DNA of 10,051 bases from JAAZMA01 sp964564325 (GTDB lineage: Bacteria > Bacillota > Clostridia > Tissierellales > Tepidimicrobiaceae), in assembly GCA_964564325.1 (NCBI GenBank), contig CAZMBD010000083.1:1-10051 (forward strand), given 5' to 3'. Within the stretch, counting starts at the first letter, position 1, and each line of letters starts with the position of its first letter. The notes under the pieces were generated by a model. It ran no database searches. It saw only the letters and a program-made list of their open reading frames with translations, and was not told the DNA's origin. A program made the position numbers and the translations under genes. Of the stretch, positions 1 to 5,810 are shown one piece after another.

Positions 1-2
1 CA

Positions 3-1729
3 GATGAGATGATGATAAATGCATCATGGGGACTTGGAGAAGCAGTAGTTTCAGGTATAGTAACTCCAGATGAATATGTAATAGATAAAAAGAATAGACA
101 AGTTAAAGATATATATATTTCAAGTAAAAATAATATGGTTATTAAAGATAAATCAGGACAAGGAACATTAGAAGTAAAAGTAATGGACCAATTAGGCGAA
201 GAATATATTAATAAAGAATGTTTATCAGAAGAAGAATTGAAAACACTTATAGATTATAGCTTAAAAATNNNNNNNNNNAGTTGTATGGTAGTTATCAAGA
301 TATAGAATGGGGTTTTGACAGACATACTAAAAAACTTTATATATTACAATCAAGACCTATAACTACAATAGAAGCTAAAAAAGATGAAGGAAAAAAACCA
401 TTAGTAGTATTAACCAAAGGACTTCCAGCATCACCAGGTATAGGTAGAGGAAAAGTTAAAAATATAAAAGATATAACAGAAATAGATAGAATAGAAGAAG
501 GAGATATTCTTGTTACAGTAATGACTAATCCAGATATGGTACCAGCTATGAGAAAAGCATCAGCTGTAGTTACGGAAGAAGGCGGAAGAACATGTCATGC
601 AGCCATAGTATCAAGAGAGTTGCAAATACCTTGTATAGTTGGAGCAAGTGGCGCAGCAGGAGTACTTAGTACAGGAATGGAAATAACTGTAGATGCTACA
701 AGAGGTGTTGTATATGAGGGTATCTTAGAAGAAAGTAAAGAAGATAAAGAAGAAAAAGAAAATATAAAACAGGGAACATATTTATCTGAAGATCTAGCTC
801 ATAAGTTAGCACCAGTTACAGCTACAAAAATTTATATGAATCTAGGTGAGCCATCACTTATTGGAAAGTATAAAAACTTACCAATGGATGGAATTGGTCT
901 TATGAGAACAGAACTTGTATTTACTAATGCTATTGGAATTCATCCTATGTATTTAGTAAAAACAGGCCAAGGGGATATATTAGTTGAAAAATTAAGTGAG
1001 GCAGTAAGTCACGTTGCGAGAGAAATATATCCAAAACAATTAGTTGTAAGAATGTCAGACTTTAGAACTAATGAGTTTAGAGGTTTAGTTGGTGGAGAAG
1101 AAGTTGAACCAATAGAACAAAACCCGATGATAGGTTGGAGAGGTGTAGCTAGATATATCTCTAAGGAATATGAAGAAGGATTCAGACTTGAATGTAAAGC
1201 AATACTTAAAGTAAGAGAAGAGTACGGACTAAACAATGTAACAGTAATGTTACCATTTGTTAGAACACCAGAAGAGCTTATTCAAGTAAAAGAAATAATG
1301 AAAGAAGAAGGACTTGTTCAAAGTAAAGACTTCAAAATATGGATAATGGCTGAAGTACCAGCTGTAATATTCCAAGCAGAAGAATTTGCTCAATTAGTAG
1401 ACGGATTTAGTATAGGAAGTAATGATCTTACACAATTGATAATGGGAGCAGATAGAGATTCTGGAATATTAAATAATATGGGATATTTTGATGAAAGAAA
1501 TGAAGCAGTAAAAAGAGCAATATCTATATTAATAAAAGCTGCTCATAAACATGGAAAAACTATTTCTATTTGTGGTCAAGGACCATCCCAATATCCTGAG
1601 TTTGCAGAGTTCTTAGTACAAGAAGGTATAGATAGTATAAGTGTAAATCCAGATACAGTAGCATATACTAGAAGACTAGTAGCTACAGTGGAACAAAGAA
1701 TGATATTAAATAAAATAAGAGGGCTATAA
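3..1729 (+). CDS. ppsA: Phosphoenolpyruvate synthase (pyruvate, water dikinase), 5'-partial, interrupted by assembly gap
   Basis: This cytoplasmic enzyme converts pyruvate, ATP and water to PEP, AMP and phosphate, the entry to gluconeogenesis. The window starts within the ATP-grasp (PPDK N-terminal) domain: NASWGLGEAVVSG and TPDEYVID are family signatures, and LYILQSRPITT closes the domain. The swivelling phosphohistidine domain follows, with GGRTCHAAIVS and the catalytic His at codon 596-598. After a charged linker (about 725-790) comes the PEP/pyruvate barrel, with GIGLMRTEL, IGIHPM, SDFRTNEFRGLVGG, SIGSNDLTQL and SICGQGPS (catalytic Cys). This barrel separates it from rifampicin phosphotransferase, which lacks it. 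The reading frame changes across the N run at 269-278. The protein matches the family on both sides, so this is a gap of wrong drawn length and not a true frameshift. The gene starts upstream of the window and ends just before a strong hairpin terminator. Confidence 0.93.
269..278. other. Assembly gap (10 N) inside ppsA
   Basis: There are ten consecutive N. The ppsA frame before the run (codons in phase with position 3) and after it (TTG codon at 281) are joined only if the true gap is 2, 5, 8 or 11 bases, so ten is a placeholder. By comparison with the usual family sequence between the ATP-grasp Leu-Lys-Ile and Tyr-Gly residues, about one to three codons are hidden here. Confidence 0.95.
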
Positions 1730-1732
1730 TAT

Positions 1733-1779
1733 AAAATACAAAAAACCTTAAGTCTAGGCTTAAGGTTTTTTGTATTTTT
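1733..1779. terminator. Strong bidirectional hairpin terminator between ppsA and the DUF3787-like gene
   Basis: A perfect 20-bp inverted repeat pairs 1733-1752 with 1759-1778 around the loop TCTAGG (1753-1758). The core is CCTTAAG/CTTAAGG flanked by A6 and T6, so both strands give a stem followed by a run of U. It lies 3 nt after the ppsA stop and 7 nt beyond the 3' end of the converging minus-strand gene, and it can serve both. Confidence 0.9.
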
Positions 1780-1785
1780 ACATTT

Positions 1786-1995
1786 TTACATTTTATTTAC
1801 ATCATCTACCCATTCTTTTGCAGTGACAATTGCATCTAGTGTTGGAATAGCTACATTGCTTATAGGGATTCTACTTTCCACATTATAAAAAACATCTGAA
1901 GATGTAGATAGGGATTTTGGTTCCCTATACATTTGATAACCTATATTTGTATATACAATAGAACGAGGAGTAGATATTTTGTTTTCTTTGTCCAT
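1786..1995 (-). CDS. Small DUF3787-like protein, possible spore protein
   Basis: The gene encodes a 69-residue protein with no signal peptide, membrane segment or cysteine. The C-terminal third, AIPTLDAIVTAKEWVDDVNKM, resembles from memory the conserved region (TAKEW-type motif) of the small DUF3787 / CDIF630_02480-like family of clostridial spore-associated proteins; I could not test this match. The middle is polar and serine-rich. The ATG start is supported by GGAGGGA 5 nt upstream (2001-2007 on the complement). The gene converges on ppsA with a shared terminator and diverges from the HD hydrolase gene. That it is a real gene is fairly sure from the ribosome binding site and its fit between terminator and promoter region. 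Its role is inferred from family resemblance only. Confidence 0.6.
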   Translation of the reverse strand: MDKENKISTPRSIVYTNIGYQMYREPKSLSTSSDVFYNVESRIPISNVAIPTLDAIVTAKEWVDDVNKM

Positions 1996-2050
1996 AAAAA
2001 TCCCTCCTATATTTATTATTTACTTAATTCATAAAAATATGTTAAACTAT

Positions 2051-2065
2051 TATGGTAATACCATA
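2051..2065. promoter_or_regulatory. Perfect palindrome, possible operator
   Basis: TATGGTA-A-TACCATA is a perfect 7-bp inverted repeat with a single central base, in the 96-bp region between the divergent DUF3787-like and HD hydrolase genes, 26 nt before the HD gene ATG. A -10-like CATAAT follows directly (2066-2071), but its -35 (TTAAAC at 2042) is poor and the resulting leader would be very short. The size and symmetry suit a dimeric repressor site; the regulator is unknown. Confidence 0.4.
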
Positions 2066-2091
2066 CATAATATATTAGAGGAGATGATTTT

Positions 2092-2682
2092 ATGACTAAT
2101 GAAAGATTATTAAAAGATATAGAATTTATAGTAGAATTAGATAAAATGAAAACCATATTTAGGCAAACTACATTAATTGATAAATCTAGAAGGGAGAATG
2201 ATGCCGAACACTCTTGGCATATTTCTGTAATGGCAATGGTATTATCTGAATATGCCAATGAAGATATAGATGTATGTAAAGTTATAAAAATGTTATTAGT
2301 ACATGATTTAGTTGAAATATATGCGGGAGATACTTTTTGCTATGATGTAAAAGGAAATTCAGATAAAAAGGAGCGAGAGCTAAAAGCTGCCGATAAGATC
2401 TTTGGAATACTTTCAGAAGATAAGGGCATGGAAATGCGAGAATTATGGGAAGAATTTGAGGAAATGGAAACCAAAGAAGCGTTGTTTGCCGCATCTATGG
2501 ATAGATTAGAACCAATTTTCAGCAATTATTTTTCAGGTGGAGGAACTTGGGTAAAATATGGCATAACCAAGGCTGAAGTACATAAAAGAATTTCTCCATT
2601 ACAAAAATCTTCTGATGAACTATGGGAATTTGCAAAAAACTTAGTAGACGATGCAGTAGATAGAGGATATATACTGGAATAG
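2092..2682 (+). CDS. HD-domain phosphohydrolase (YfbR/HDDC2-like, COG1896)
   Basis: This is a 196-residue soluble metal-dependent phosphohydrolase of the HD superfamily. The H...HD...D ligand set is visible: His40 (in NDAEHSWH), His71-Asp72 (LLVHDLVEIYAGDT) and Asp137 (ASMDRLEP). Glu75 and Asp80 match the extra acidic residues of the YfbR subgroup. YfbR of E. coli, about the same length, removes phosphate from deoxyribonucleoside 5'-monophosphates; a nucleotidase role here is inferred from the family and the exact substrate cannot be read from sequence. The ATG has a good ribosome binding site (GAGGAG, 2078-2083). The gene appears monocistronic, with a palindrome upstream and a short hairpin downstream. 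Confidence 0.88.
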   Translation: MTNERLLKDIEFIVELDKMKTIFRQTTLIDKSRRENDAEHSWHISVMAMVLSEYANEDIDVCKVIKMLLVHDLVEIYAGDTFCYDVKGNSDKKERELKAADKIFGILSEDKGMEMRELWEEFEEMETKEALFAASMDRLEPIFSNYFSGGGTWVKYGITKAEVHKRISPLQKSSDELWEFAKNLVDDAVDRGYILE

Positions 2683-2685
2683 TAA

Positions 2686-2720
2686 GGGAGACCAAAGGTC
2701 TCCTCTTATAATTATTATTT
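2686..2720 (+). terminator. Hairpin terminator after the HD hydrolase gene
   Basis: GGGAGACC (2686-2693) pairs with GGTCTCCT (2697-2704) as 7 Watson-Crick pairs plus one G-U, around an AAA loop, starting 3 nt after the stop codon. The downstream tract is AT-rich with only short T runs, so it is a moderate terminator. It lies just beyond the 3' end of the converging arginase gene but lacks a U tract on that strand. Confidence 0.65.
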
Positions 2721-3614
2721 AATTACTTTGAAAATCCAATCTACTAGCTGGATACAGACATTTGCTGTAGTATCATTTTCATCAAGATAAGTATTTAGTT
2801 CTACTAAATCCATAGATTTTACTAAGCTGGTCCTTAAAAATCCTTCAAGTACTTGTTTGCCTTCTTCTAAGGTAAATCCATTTTCTACAGGTGTACCAGT
2901 TCCTGGTACTATGGATTTATCTAATACATCTATATCATAACTTAAATGTACTCCATCCACATTAGAAGAGTTAATTTTATTTGAAACTTCTTCTATTAGA
3001 TTTTTAATTCCTATTTCTTTTACTTTGTCCATAGTATAAAGATTAAGATTTAATTCCTTTGCTAGTTTTATTTCACCTTCATCTAAGTCTCTAGCACCTA
3101 TTATATAAACATTTTCTGGTTTAATTTTAGCTCCATCATAATACACATTCACCATAGAATCTTCACCTACACCCATAGCTGCAGACAATGGCATCCCATG
3201 AGAGTTTCCAGATGGAGATGTTTTATAAGTATTAATATCACCATGAGCATCTATCCATATTACTGCTAAGTTATTAAAAAATTTACTTGCTCCAGCTATA
3301 CTTCCTAATCCTAGAGAATGGTCTCCGCCAATTACAAATGGGAAAGAATTAGACATCAGAGAGCTGTATACTAAATGAGATAAATTATTATTTGTATTTA
3401 CTACTGCATCTAAGTATTTAATTTTTTTATGTGATGCAAATTTATCTGAAACAGGCACATATGGTATAGATAAATTTCCAAAATCATAAAGATTTTTATT
3501 ATTTTTAATAATTGTAGATATAATTCCCTTTTCTCTTAATTTATCTGGGCCATATTGTACTCCATCTCTGTCAGAGCCATACATAATTGGGACTCCAATT
3601 AAAGTAATATCCAT
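2715..3614 (-). CDS. rocF: Arginase (L-arginine amidinohydrolase)
   Basis: Arginase hydrolyses arginine to ornithine and urea using two Mn2+ ions in the cytoplasm. The 299 residues are full length for bacterial arginases. All metal ligands are visible: His99 in GGDHS, Asp122/His124/Asp126 in DAHGD, and Asp227/Asp229 in SYDID. SPSGNSHGMP (residues 133-142) is the arginine-binding loop, and PGTGTP and VELN are also present. This pattern is arginase rather than agmatinase or formiminoglutamase. The ATG has AGGGGG about 7 nt upstream and its own sigma-A-like promoter. No ornithine aminotransferase or permease lies beside it, so it is an orphan arginase; ornithine or proline supply or arginine catabolism are equally possible roles. 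Confidence 0.93.
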   Translation of the reverse strand: MDITLIGVPIMYGSDRDGVQYGPDKLREKGIISTIIKNNKNLYDFGNLSIPYVPVSDKFASHKKIKYLDAVVNTNNNLSHLVYSSLMSNSFPFVIGGDHSLGLGSIAGASKFFNNLAVIWIDAHGDINTYKTSPSGNSHGMPLSAAMGVGEDSMVNVYYDGAKIKPENVYIIGARDLDEGEIKLAKELNLNLYTMDKVKEIGIKNLIEEVSNKINSSNVDGVHLSYDIDVLDKSIVPGTGTPVENGFTLEEGKQVLEGFLRTSLVKSMDLVELNTYLDENDTTANVCIQLVDWIFKVIK

Positions 3615-3689
3615 TTTATTACCCCCTTGTTTGTTTTGAAGCTAATGAATTAGTAGATTTAATATTATCGTCTAAATTTGTCTTATTAT

Positions 3690-3717
3690 ATTATATCAAA
3701 TTCATTTTTTTAAACAA
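3690..3717 (-). promoter_or_regulatory. Sigma-A-like promoter of arginase
   Basis: On the minus strand a -35 TTGTTT (3712-3717) and a -10 TATAAT (3690-3695) are 16 bp apart, giving a leader of about 70 nt before the ATG. A second overlapping TATAAT lies at 3685-3690. The -10 is a perfect consensus and the -35 matches in four of six positions. It sits in the 157-bp space between the arginase start and the upstream terminator. Confidence 0.55.
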
Positions 3718-3771
3718 TGTTAAAAGTTTAATAATTGTGATTATTTACTTGAATAATATGATATTTTAAGT

Positions 3772-3809
3772 AATTTAAAAAGCTAGGTATTTACCTAGCT
3801 TTTTAAATT
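3772..3809. terminator. Bidirectional terminator overlapping the 3' end of the YkuS-like gene
   Basis: A perfect 18-bp stem pairs 3772-3789 with 3792-3809 around TT. The GC-containing core AGCTAGGTA/TACCTAGCT is flanked by A5/T5. On the minus strand the stem contains the stop codon and last four sense codons of the YkuS-like gene, so the coding 3' end and the terminator are the same DNA. Confidence 0.8.
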
Positions 3810-4067
3810 GCTTTTATCTTTAATAATACTATGGACTTCTTCAGGAGTTAGACCATCTGCTTCTATTATAGGTGCATTTGGTTTTTCAAACTTAGTATTA
3901 TTTATACTTAATTGATCTAAGCCTGAAACTATAATAGCTTCATACTCATCAGAAACTATATTTTGTAAATTATTATTTTTATTTAATGTATATACATCAT
4001 AACCACAGGATTTTAAATATTCTATATATGGTGTTAATATATTTTCAACTACAATTTTTTTCTTCAA
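3795..4067 (-). CDS. YkuS/UPF0180 family protein of unknown function
   Basis: The protein is about 90 residues of the UPF0180 (B. subtilis YkuS) family. The order of conserved pieces fits: an N-terminal segment followed by CGYDV, a central EAIIVSGLD (family DxxVVTGLD), and APIIEADGLTPEEV near the end. No biochemical function is known for the family. I chose the TTG at 4065-4067 because GGAGGT lies 6 nt upstream of it. The ATG at 4080-4082 in the same frame would place that ribosome binding site inside the coding region as Gly-Gly-Gly and lacks a good site of its own. The residues between the two conserved blocks are richer in Asn than in YkuS. The gene ends inside a terminator and is probably monocistronic. 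Confidence 0.8.
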   Translation of the reverse strand: MKKKIVVENILTPYIEYLKSCGYDVYTLNKNNNLQNIVSDEYEAIIVSGLDQLSINNTKFEKPNAPIIEADGLTPEEVHSIIKDKSNLKS

Positions 4068-4073
4068 AATTCC

Positions 4074-4079
4074 ACCTCC
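4074..4079 (-). promoter_or_regulatory. Ribosome binding site deciding the TTG start of the YkuS-like gene
   Basis: GGAGGT on the minus strand is 6 nt before the TTG at 4067, which is ideal spacing. It lies downstream of the in-frame ATG at 4082, so it can only serve the TTG. Confidence 0.75.
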
Positions 4080-4081
4080 CA

Positions 4082-4119
4082 TATTAATATTATTTCCTTA
4101 GGAGAAAATAATATTAATA
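4082..4119. repeat. AT-rich inverted repeat between divergent YkuS-like and CotF-like genes
   Basis: A 14-bp perfect inverted repeat pairs 4082-4095 with 4106-4119, arms made only of A and T, around a loop of ten bases (CCTTAGGAGA). No + strand gene ends upstream, so a terminator for + transcripts is unlikely. In the leader of the YkuS-like gene it could form a hairpin just before the start. An operator or mere AT-rich coincidence are alternatives. Confidence 0.5.
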
Positions 4120-4131
4120 ATATTTTTCCAT

Positions 4132-4161
4132 GAATAAATAGTCTCTTTTAATGCCAAAATA
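4132..4161 (+). promoter_or_regulatory. Possible sigma-G (forespore) promoter of the CotF-like genes
   Basis: GAATA (4132-4136) and CAAAATA (4155-4161) are separated by 18 bp. These fit the sigma-G pattern GHATR-N18-CATWHTA with one mismatch, in the -10. No better sigma-A sequence is seen in this 133-bp gap. The downstream genes resemble spore proteins, which agrees with a sporulation sigma factor. Confidence 0.45.
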
Positions 4162-4200
4162 AAAATGTGCTTTAAATAAGGAGAAGAAAGGAGATATTTT

Positions 4201-4410
4201 ATGGCATTAAAAAACACAGTGAACTTAGGGAATATCAATCAAATGGAGTTACAGTCCTTGAGAGAAATTATCGGTGCTCATCAAACTATGGCTACCAAAT
4301 TTGATTTTTATTCAAACCAATGTCAGGATCCAAATATAAAACAATTATTTAAACAATCAGGACAGGATGCAGGAACTACTGCTACTAATCTTATAAATTC
4401 TTTAAAATAG
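4201..4410 (+). CDS. Small CotF-like spore coat protein
   Basis: This 69-residue soluble protein is predicted to be largely helical. LREIIGAHQTMATKFDFYSNQCQDPNIKQLFKQ resembles the first helices of the Coat_F (CotF) domain, a four-helix ferritin-like bundle found in many small clostridial spore proteins. There is no signal peptide or membrane segment. The ATG has a strong site, AAAGGAGAT, about 6 nt upstream. It lies 11 nt before a second CotF-type gene and behind a sigma-G-like promoter, so the two form a small sporulation operon. It probably covers only part of the domain, and the two products may act together. Coat location is inferred from family and context. Confidence 0.75.
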   Translation: MALKNTVNLGNINQMELQSLREIIGAHQTMATKFDFYSNQCQDPNIKQLFKQSGQDAGTTATNLINSLK

Positions 4411-4421
4411 GAGGGAAGAAT

Positions 4422-4679
4422 ATGCAAGAAAAAGATATGGTATCTGATATTTTAGCTGGTACTAAAGCTAGTATAAATAACTATACAAAAGCTATTACTG
4501 AATGTGCTAATCAACAATTAAGATCCACATTTGTTCAATTGAGGAATGAGGCAGAACAATTTCAATACCAATTATTTCAAATAGCAGAGCAAAAAGGATA
4601 CTATACTCCTGCACCACCAGCAGATTCCCATAGTATACAAGAGGTTAAATCAGGATTAACTGGTGGAGGAATGAAATAA
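4422..4679 (+). CDS. CotF-family spore coat protein
   Basis: The 85-residue protein carries a compact Coat_F domain: EKDMVSDILAGTKASINNYTKAITECANQQLRSTF followed by a Gln-rich helix (QFQYQLFQIAEQKGYY). The YYTPAPPA tail after the last helix is typical of small clostridial CotF-like proteins, where a Tyr/Pro segment follows the bundle. The tail then ends in a Gly-rich TGGGMK. The ribosome binding site AGGAGGG overlaps the stop of the preceding gene, so translation is likely coupled. A terminator starts at the stop codon. Spore coat function is inferred from the family. Confidence 0.83.
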   Translation: MQEKDMVSDILAGTKASINNYTKAITECANQQLRSTFVQLRNEAEQFQYQLFQIAEQKGYYTPAPPADSHSIQEVKSGLTGGGMK

Positions 4680-4701
4680 AGGTGGCTTATGCCACCTTTT
4701 T
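4678..4701 (+). terminator. Terminator of the CotF-like gene pair
   Basis: AAAGGTGGC (4678-4686) pairs perfectly with GCCACCTTT (4691-4699) around the loop TTAT and runs into five T. It overlaps the stop codon of the second CotF-like gene and separates the pair from the pyrimidine operon promoter 13 bp further on. Confidence 0.9.
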
Positions 4702-4713
4702 ATTAAAAAATAA

Positions 4714-4742
4714 TTGACAGCATAATTATTCTATGATATTTT
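4714..4742 (+). promoter_or_regulatory. Sigma-A promoter of the pyr operon
   Basis: A perfect -35 TTGACA (4714-4719) stands 17 bp before TATTTT (4737-4742), a four-of-six -10. Transcription would start near 4749, about 12 nt before the PyrR-binding hairpin and 138 nt before pyrB. Confidence 0.65.
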
Positions 4743-4760
4743 AGATATGAATATTAGATA

Positions 4761-4842
4761 CCTTTAAACTGAACCAGAGAGTTCAGAAAGGAAAGCGTGA
4801 CATTGGGATAGTTATGCCTTCCTTTAAGGAGGGCTTTTTTTT
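4761..4842 (+). promoter_or_regulatory. PyrR-dependent transcription attenuator of the pyr operon
   Basis: Three alternative structures can be read. (1) PyrR-binding anti-antiterminator: CCTTT (4761-4765) pairs with AAAGG (4787-4791) and CTGAA (4769-4773) with TTCAG (4782-4786), with a three-base bulge on the 5' side and loop CCAGAGAG, close to the PyrR consensus CCNGNGAG. (2) Antiterminator: AAAGGAA (4787-4793) pairs with TTCCTTT (4819-4825), extended by two pairs beyond an A-C mismatch. (3) Terminator: GCCTTCCT (4816-4823) pairs with AGGAGGGC (4827-4834, one G-U), followed by eight T. Structures 1 and 2 share 4787-4791, and 2 and 3 share 4816-4825, so they exclude each other. By the known PyrR mechanism, UMP-bound PyrR stabilises structure 1 and allows termination. 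Confidence 0.9.
4816..4842 (+). terminator. Attenuator terminator upstream of pyrB
   Basis: This is an 8-bp stem (4816-4823 with 4827-4834, one G-U pair), loop TTA, and a tract of eight T (4835-4842). It is intrinsic in form, lies 44 nt before the pyrB start, and its left arm also pairs with the antiterminator strand. Confidence 0.9.
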
Positions 4843-4886
4843 GTACAGTCCTCTATTTAAGAGTTATACTAAAAGGAGGTAAAATT

Positions 4887-5810
4887 ATGTTAAAAGGGAG
4901 ACATTTAATAGATCCTCAAGATTTTTCTTTAGAAGAATTAGAGGATATATTTATGTTAGCTGAAGAAATAATGGAAGACCAAGAAAGTTTTAAAAATATT
5001 TGTAATGGGAAAATATTAGCTACACTATTTTATGAGCCAAGTACAAGAACTAGATTTAGCTTTGAATCAGCAATGCTTAGATTAGGTGGAGAAGTAGTAG
5101 GTTTTTCCGAACCTGGTTCTAGTTCAGTAATGAAAGGTGAAAGTATTCCAGATACAATTCGTACTGTAGGCTCTTATGTAGATATTATAGCTATGAGGCA
5201 TCCAAAAGAAGGAGCTCCAAAATACGCTTCTCTTTATTCACCAGTTCCTCTTATTAATGCAGGAGATGGTGGACACCAGCATCCTACTCAAACCTTAACA
5301 GATCTACTCACCATTAGAAGAACTAAGGGTAGTATAGAAAATTTAACTATTGGAGTATGTGGAGATCTTAAATTTGGTCGTACAGTTCATTCATTGATTA
5401 AAGCCTTGTCAAGATATAAGGATATTAAATTTATATTAATATCTCCAAATGAATTACAAGTTCCCGATTATATAAAAACTGAAATATTAAATAAAAATGG
5501 TATAGACTATAAAGAAGTAGAAAGATTAGAGGATACAATAGATAAATTAGATATACTATATATGACAAGAGTACAAAAAGAAAGATTTTTCAATGAAGCA
5601 GACTATATTAGATTAAAAGATAGTTATATTTTAGATAAGGAAAAACTAAGCTTAGCTAAAAAAGATCTATCAATCCTTCACCCACTACCAAGAGTAAATG
5701 AAATTAGCTATGAAGTTGATAAAGATCCAAGGGCTTGTTATTTTGATCAGGTAAAAAATGGTATGTATGTTAGAATGGCACTAATTTCAAAACTTTTGGG
5801 GGTGAGATAA
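4887..5810 (+). CDS. pyrB: Aspartate carbamoyltransferase, catalytic subunit
   Basis: PyrB joins carbamoyl phosphate and aspartate, the committed step of pyrimidine synthesis. The 307 residues are full length. Active-site groups align closely with the E. coli enzyme: Ser52-Thr-Arg-Thr-Arg56 (carbamoyl phosphate), Ser80 with Lys83 in the mobile loop donated by the adjacent chain (spacing one residue shorter than the E. coli Ser80/Lys84), Arg104 in MRHP, His132-Pro-Thr-Gln135, FGRTVHS, TRVQKER and HPLPR. MRHP and HPLPR exclude ornithine carbamoyltransferase. The ATG has an ideal AAAGGAGGT site. As the adjacent pyrI encodes the regulatory chain, the product should assemble as a c6r6 enzyme. It is the first gene of the operon, after the PyrR attenuator, and its stop codon abuts the pyrI ATG. 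Confidence 0.97.
   Translation: MLKGRHLIDPQDFSLEELEDIFMLAEEIMEDQESFKNICNGKILATLFYEPSTRTRFSFESAMLRLGGEVVGFSEPGSSSVMKGESIPDTIRTVGSYVDIIAMRHPKEGAPKYASLYSPVPLINAGDGGHQHPTQTLTDLLTIRRTKGSIENLTIGVCGDLKFGRTVHSLIKALSRYKDIKFILISPNELQVPDYIKTEILNKNGIDYKEVERLEDTIDKLDILYMTRVQKERFFNEADYIRLKDSYILDKEKLSLAKKDLSILHPLPRVNEISYEVDKDPRACYFDQVKNGMYVRMALISKLLGVR

Noticed and set aside
1009..1236. Minus-strand open frame of 75 codons inside ppsA
   Set aside because: It lies opposite a conserved coding region, has no ribosome binding site, and its composition is that of an antisense shadow.
281..1729. ppsA 3' part as an independent gene starting with TTG at 281
   Set aside because: The sequence before the gap is the direct continuation of the same ATP-grasp domain and there is no ribosome binding site; the start is an artefact of the N run.
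2016..2258. Minus-strand open frame of 80 codons over the HD hydrolase start
   Set aside because: It covers the promoter region and start of a well-supported gene; no ribosome binding site and no recognisable domain.
3642..3653. CTAAT-GA-ATTAG inverted repeat in the arginase leader
   Set aside because: The arms are only 5 bp and AT-rich; expected by chance in such DNA.
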